Origin: Desulfotomaculum sp.
GTDB taxonomy: Bacteria; Bacillota; Desulfotomaculia; Desulfotomaculales; Nap2-2B
Reading direction: 5' to 3'
Assembly (NCBI GenBank): GCA_003457075.1
Contig: DMIY01000102.1
Span: 1-6,972 of the forward strand
Length of the DNA: 6,972 nt
Shown here piece by piece: positions 6,249-6,972 of this stretch. Positions within the stretch are counted from its first letter, which is position 1. Each line of letters starts with the position of its first letter. The notes beneath the pieces are model-generated. The model worked only from the letters and a program-made list of their open reading frames with translations. It was not told where the DNA came from and ran no database searches. The position numbers and the translations under genes were made by a program.

Positions 6249-6972
6249 CAGGTTGTCCTTCCTTTGCCTTGGATTTTCTGAATACTGTTCTTAATGGCCG
6301 AAACCAAGTCCTTTTGCACGGACTCGCCGGCCAGATGAATGGCATTTTTAATAGCCCGGGACGTGGAACTGCCGTGGCAAACGATTATTACTCCGTTCAC
6401 TCCCAGTAAAGGAGCACCACCGTATTCTGCATAATCCAACCTGCGCCGGAAATCACGAAGAGCAAACATAGTCATGGCAAATCCTGCCCTTGCAAACCAT
6501 TTTTTTGTGGTTTCTTCCTTCATCATTTGCATGAATGCGGCGCTCATTCCTTCAACAGACTTTAAGACAATATTACCCACAAAACCATCGCAAACCACTA
6601 CATTTACTGTATCCTGGTAGATATCTCTCCCTTCCACGTTACCGATAAAATTAATACCGGCATTGGCGAGCAAGGGATAAGCAGCCAGAGTAAGTTCATT
6701 GCCTTTTGTTTCTTCTTCTCCAATGCTCAGCAGCCCGACGCGAGGGTTATGTATACCCAGTATTTCCTGAGCATACAGGTAACCCATAATGGCAAATTGA
6801 AGTAAGTGATAAGTTTTGCAGTCTACATTGGCCCCAACATCTAAAAGCAGTGTCCACCCTCCTTTGCTTGGCAGCGTGGTAGCGAGGGCAGGACGATCAA
6901 TACCCACAATTAATCCTAAAAACAAGACGCCGGCAGCCATAACTGCACCCGTATTTCCTGCCGAGACTAAGG
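6248..6972 (-). CDS. plsX: PlsX, phosphate acyltransferase (C-terminal part, cut by window edge)
   Basis: PlsX converts acyl-ACP and phosphate to acyl-phosphate, the donor used by the membrane acyltransferase PlsY to begin phospholipid synthesis. The frame is open to the right edge: about 240 codons are present and roughly the first 90 of a typical 330-residue protein are missing. An internal ATG at 6940 is not the start, since the residues before it read LVSAGNTGAVMAAG, a conserved PlsX motif. Other family stretches are GIDRPALATTLPS, LLDVGANVDCK, GLLSIGEEETKGN, VVCDGFVGNIVLKSVEG, and near the C-terminus DYAEYGGAPLLGVNGVIIVCHGSS. The stop TGA overlaps the fabH ATG by one base, so the two are translationally linked. 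In other Firmicutes fapR and rpmF often lie upstream of plsX, so the operon promoter and regulator may be beyond this edge. Confidence 0.95.
   Translation of the reverse strand, partial: LVSAGNTGAVMAAGVLFLGLIVGIDRPALATTLPSKGGWTLLLDVGANVDCKTYHLLQFAIMGYLYAQEILGIHNPRVGLLSIGEEETKGNELTLAAYPLLANAGINFIGNVEGRDIYQDTVNVVVCDGFVGNIVLKSVEGMSAAFMQMMKEETTKKWFARAGFAMTMFALRDFRRRLDYAEYGGAPLLGVNGVIIVCHGSSTSRAIKNAIHLAGESVQKDLVSAIKNSIQKIQGKGRTT

Noticed and set aside
6938..6940. ATG at 6940 as the plsX start
   Set aside because: The open frame continues upstream to the window edge with the conserved SAGNTGA motif, so this is an internal methionine of a cut gene.

Overview
The window is a compact, entirely minus-strand stretch of a type II fatty acid and phospholipid synthesis operon. 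It reads right to left as plsX (partial) - fabH - fabK - fabD - fabG - acpP - fabF - rnc - ftsY (partial). Gene order, strong AGGAGG-type ribosome binding sites, several TTG starts and an FMN-type enoyl-ACP reductase (FabK) point to a Firmicute. The likeliest group is the Clostridia, of the Peptococcaceae/Desulfotomaculum/Pelotomaculum kind. That placement is inferred from memory of protein style and gene order, not from a search.

Layout, in transcription order. 6972-6248 holds the C-terminal two thirds of PlsX, which makes acyl-phosphate. 6248-5232 is FabH, the initiating condensation. About 5180-4227 is FabK, the enoyl reduction. 4230-3289 is FabD, malonyl loading onto ACP. 3287-2544 is FabG, ketoreduction. 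2508-2266 is the acyl carrier protein. 2176-935 is FabF, the elongating condensation. 930-229 is RNase III. 207-1 is the N-terminus of FtsY, the SRP receptor. There is no gap over 300 bases; the largest are about 90 bases (acpP-fabF) and 51-78 bases (fabH-fabK).

The genes supply most of the chain-elongation cycle: FabD makes malonyl-ACP, FabH starts the chain, FabG reduces, FabK closes the cycle, FabF elongates, and PlsX passes the acyl chain to phospholipid synthesis. The dehydratase FabZ is not in the window. Junctions are tight (1-nt TGATG overlap for plsX/fabH, 4-nt ATGA overlap for fabK/fabD, 1-nt gap for fabD/fabG, 4-nt gap for fabF/rnc), suggesting one transcript with translational coupling. 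I see no promoter or FapR-type operator inside; the operon head probably lies beyond the right edge.

This is mainly a conserved housekeeping locus, and I found no new biological system. The points most worth a second look are: fabK appears to lack any canonical start codon at its family-typical N-terminus, with a good ribosome binding site sitting before an ATA codon; rnc has two competing starts, one of them served by a Shine-Dalgarno made from fabF's conserved Gly-Gly codons; and ftsY follows rnc directly, without the smc gene that often lies between them.
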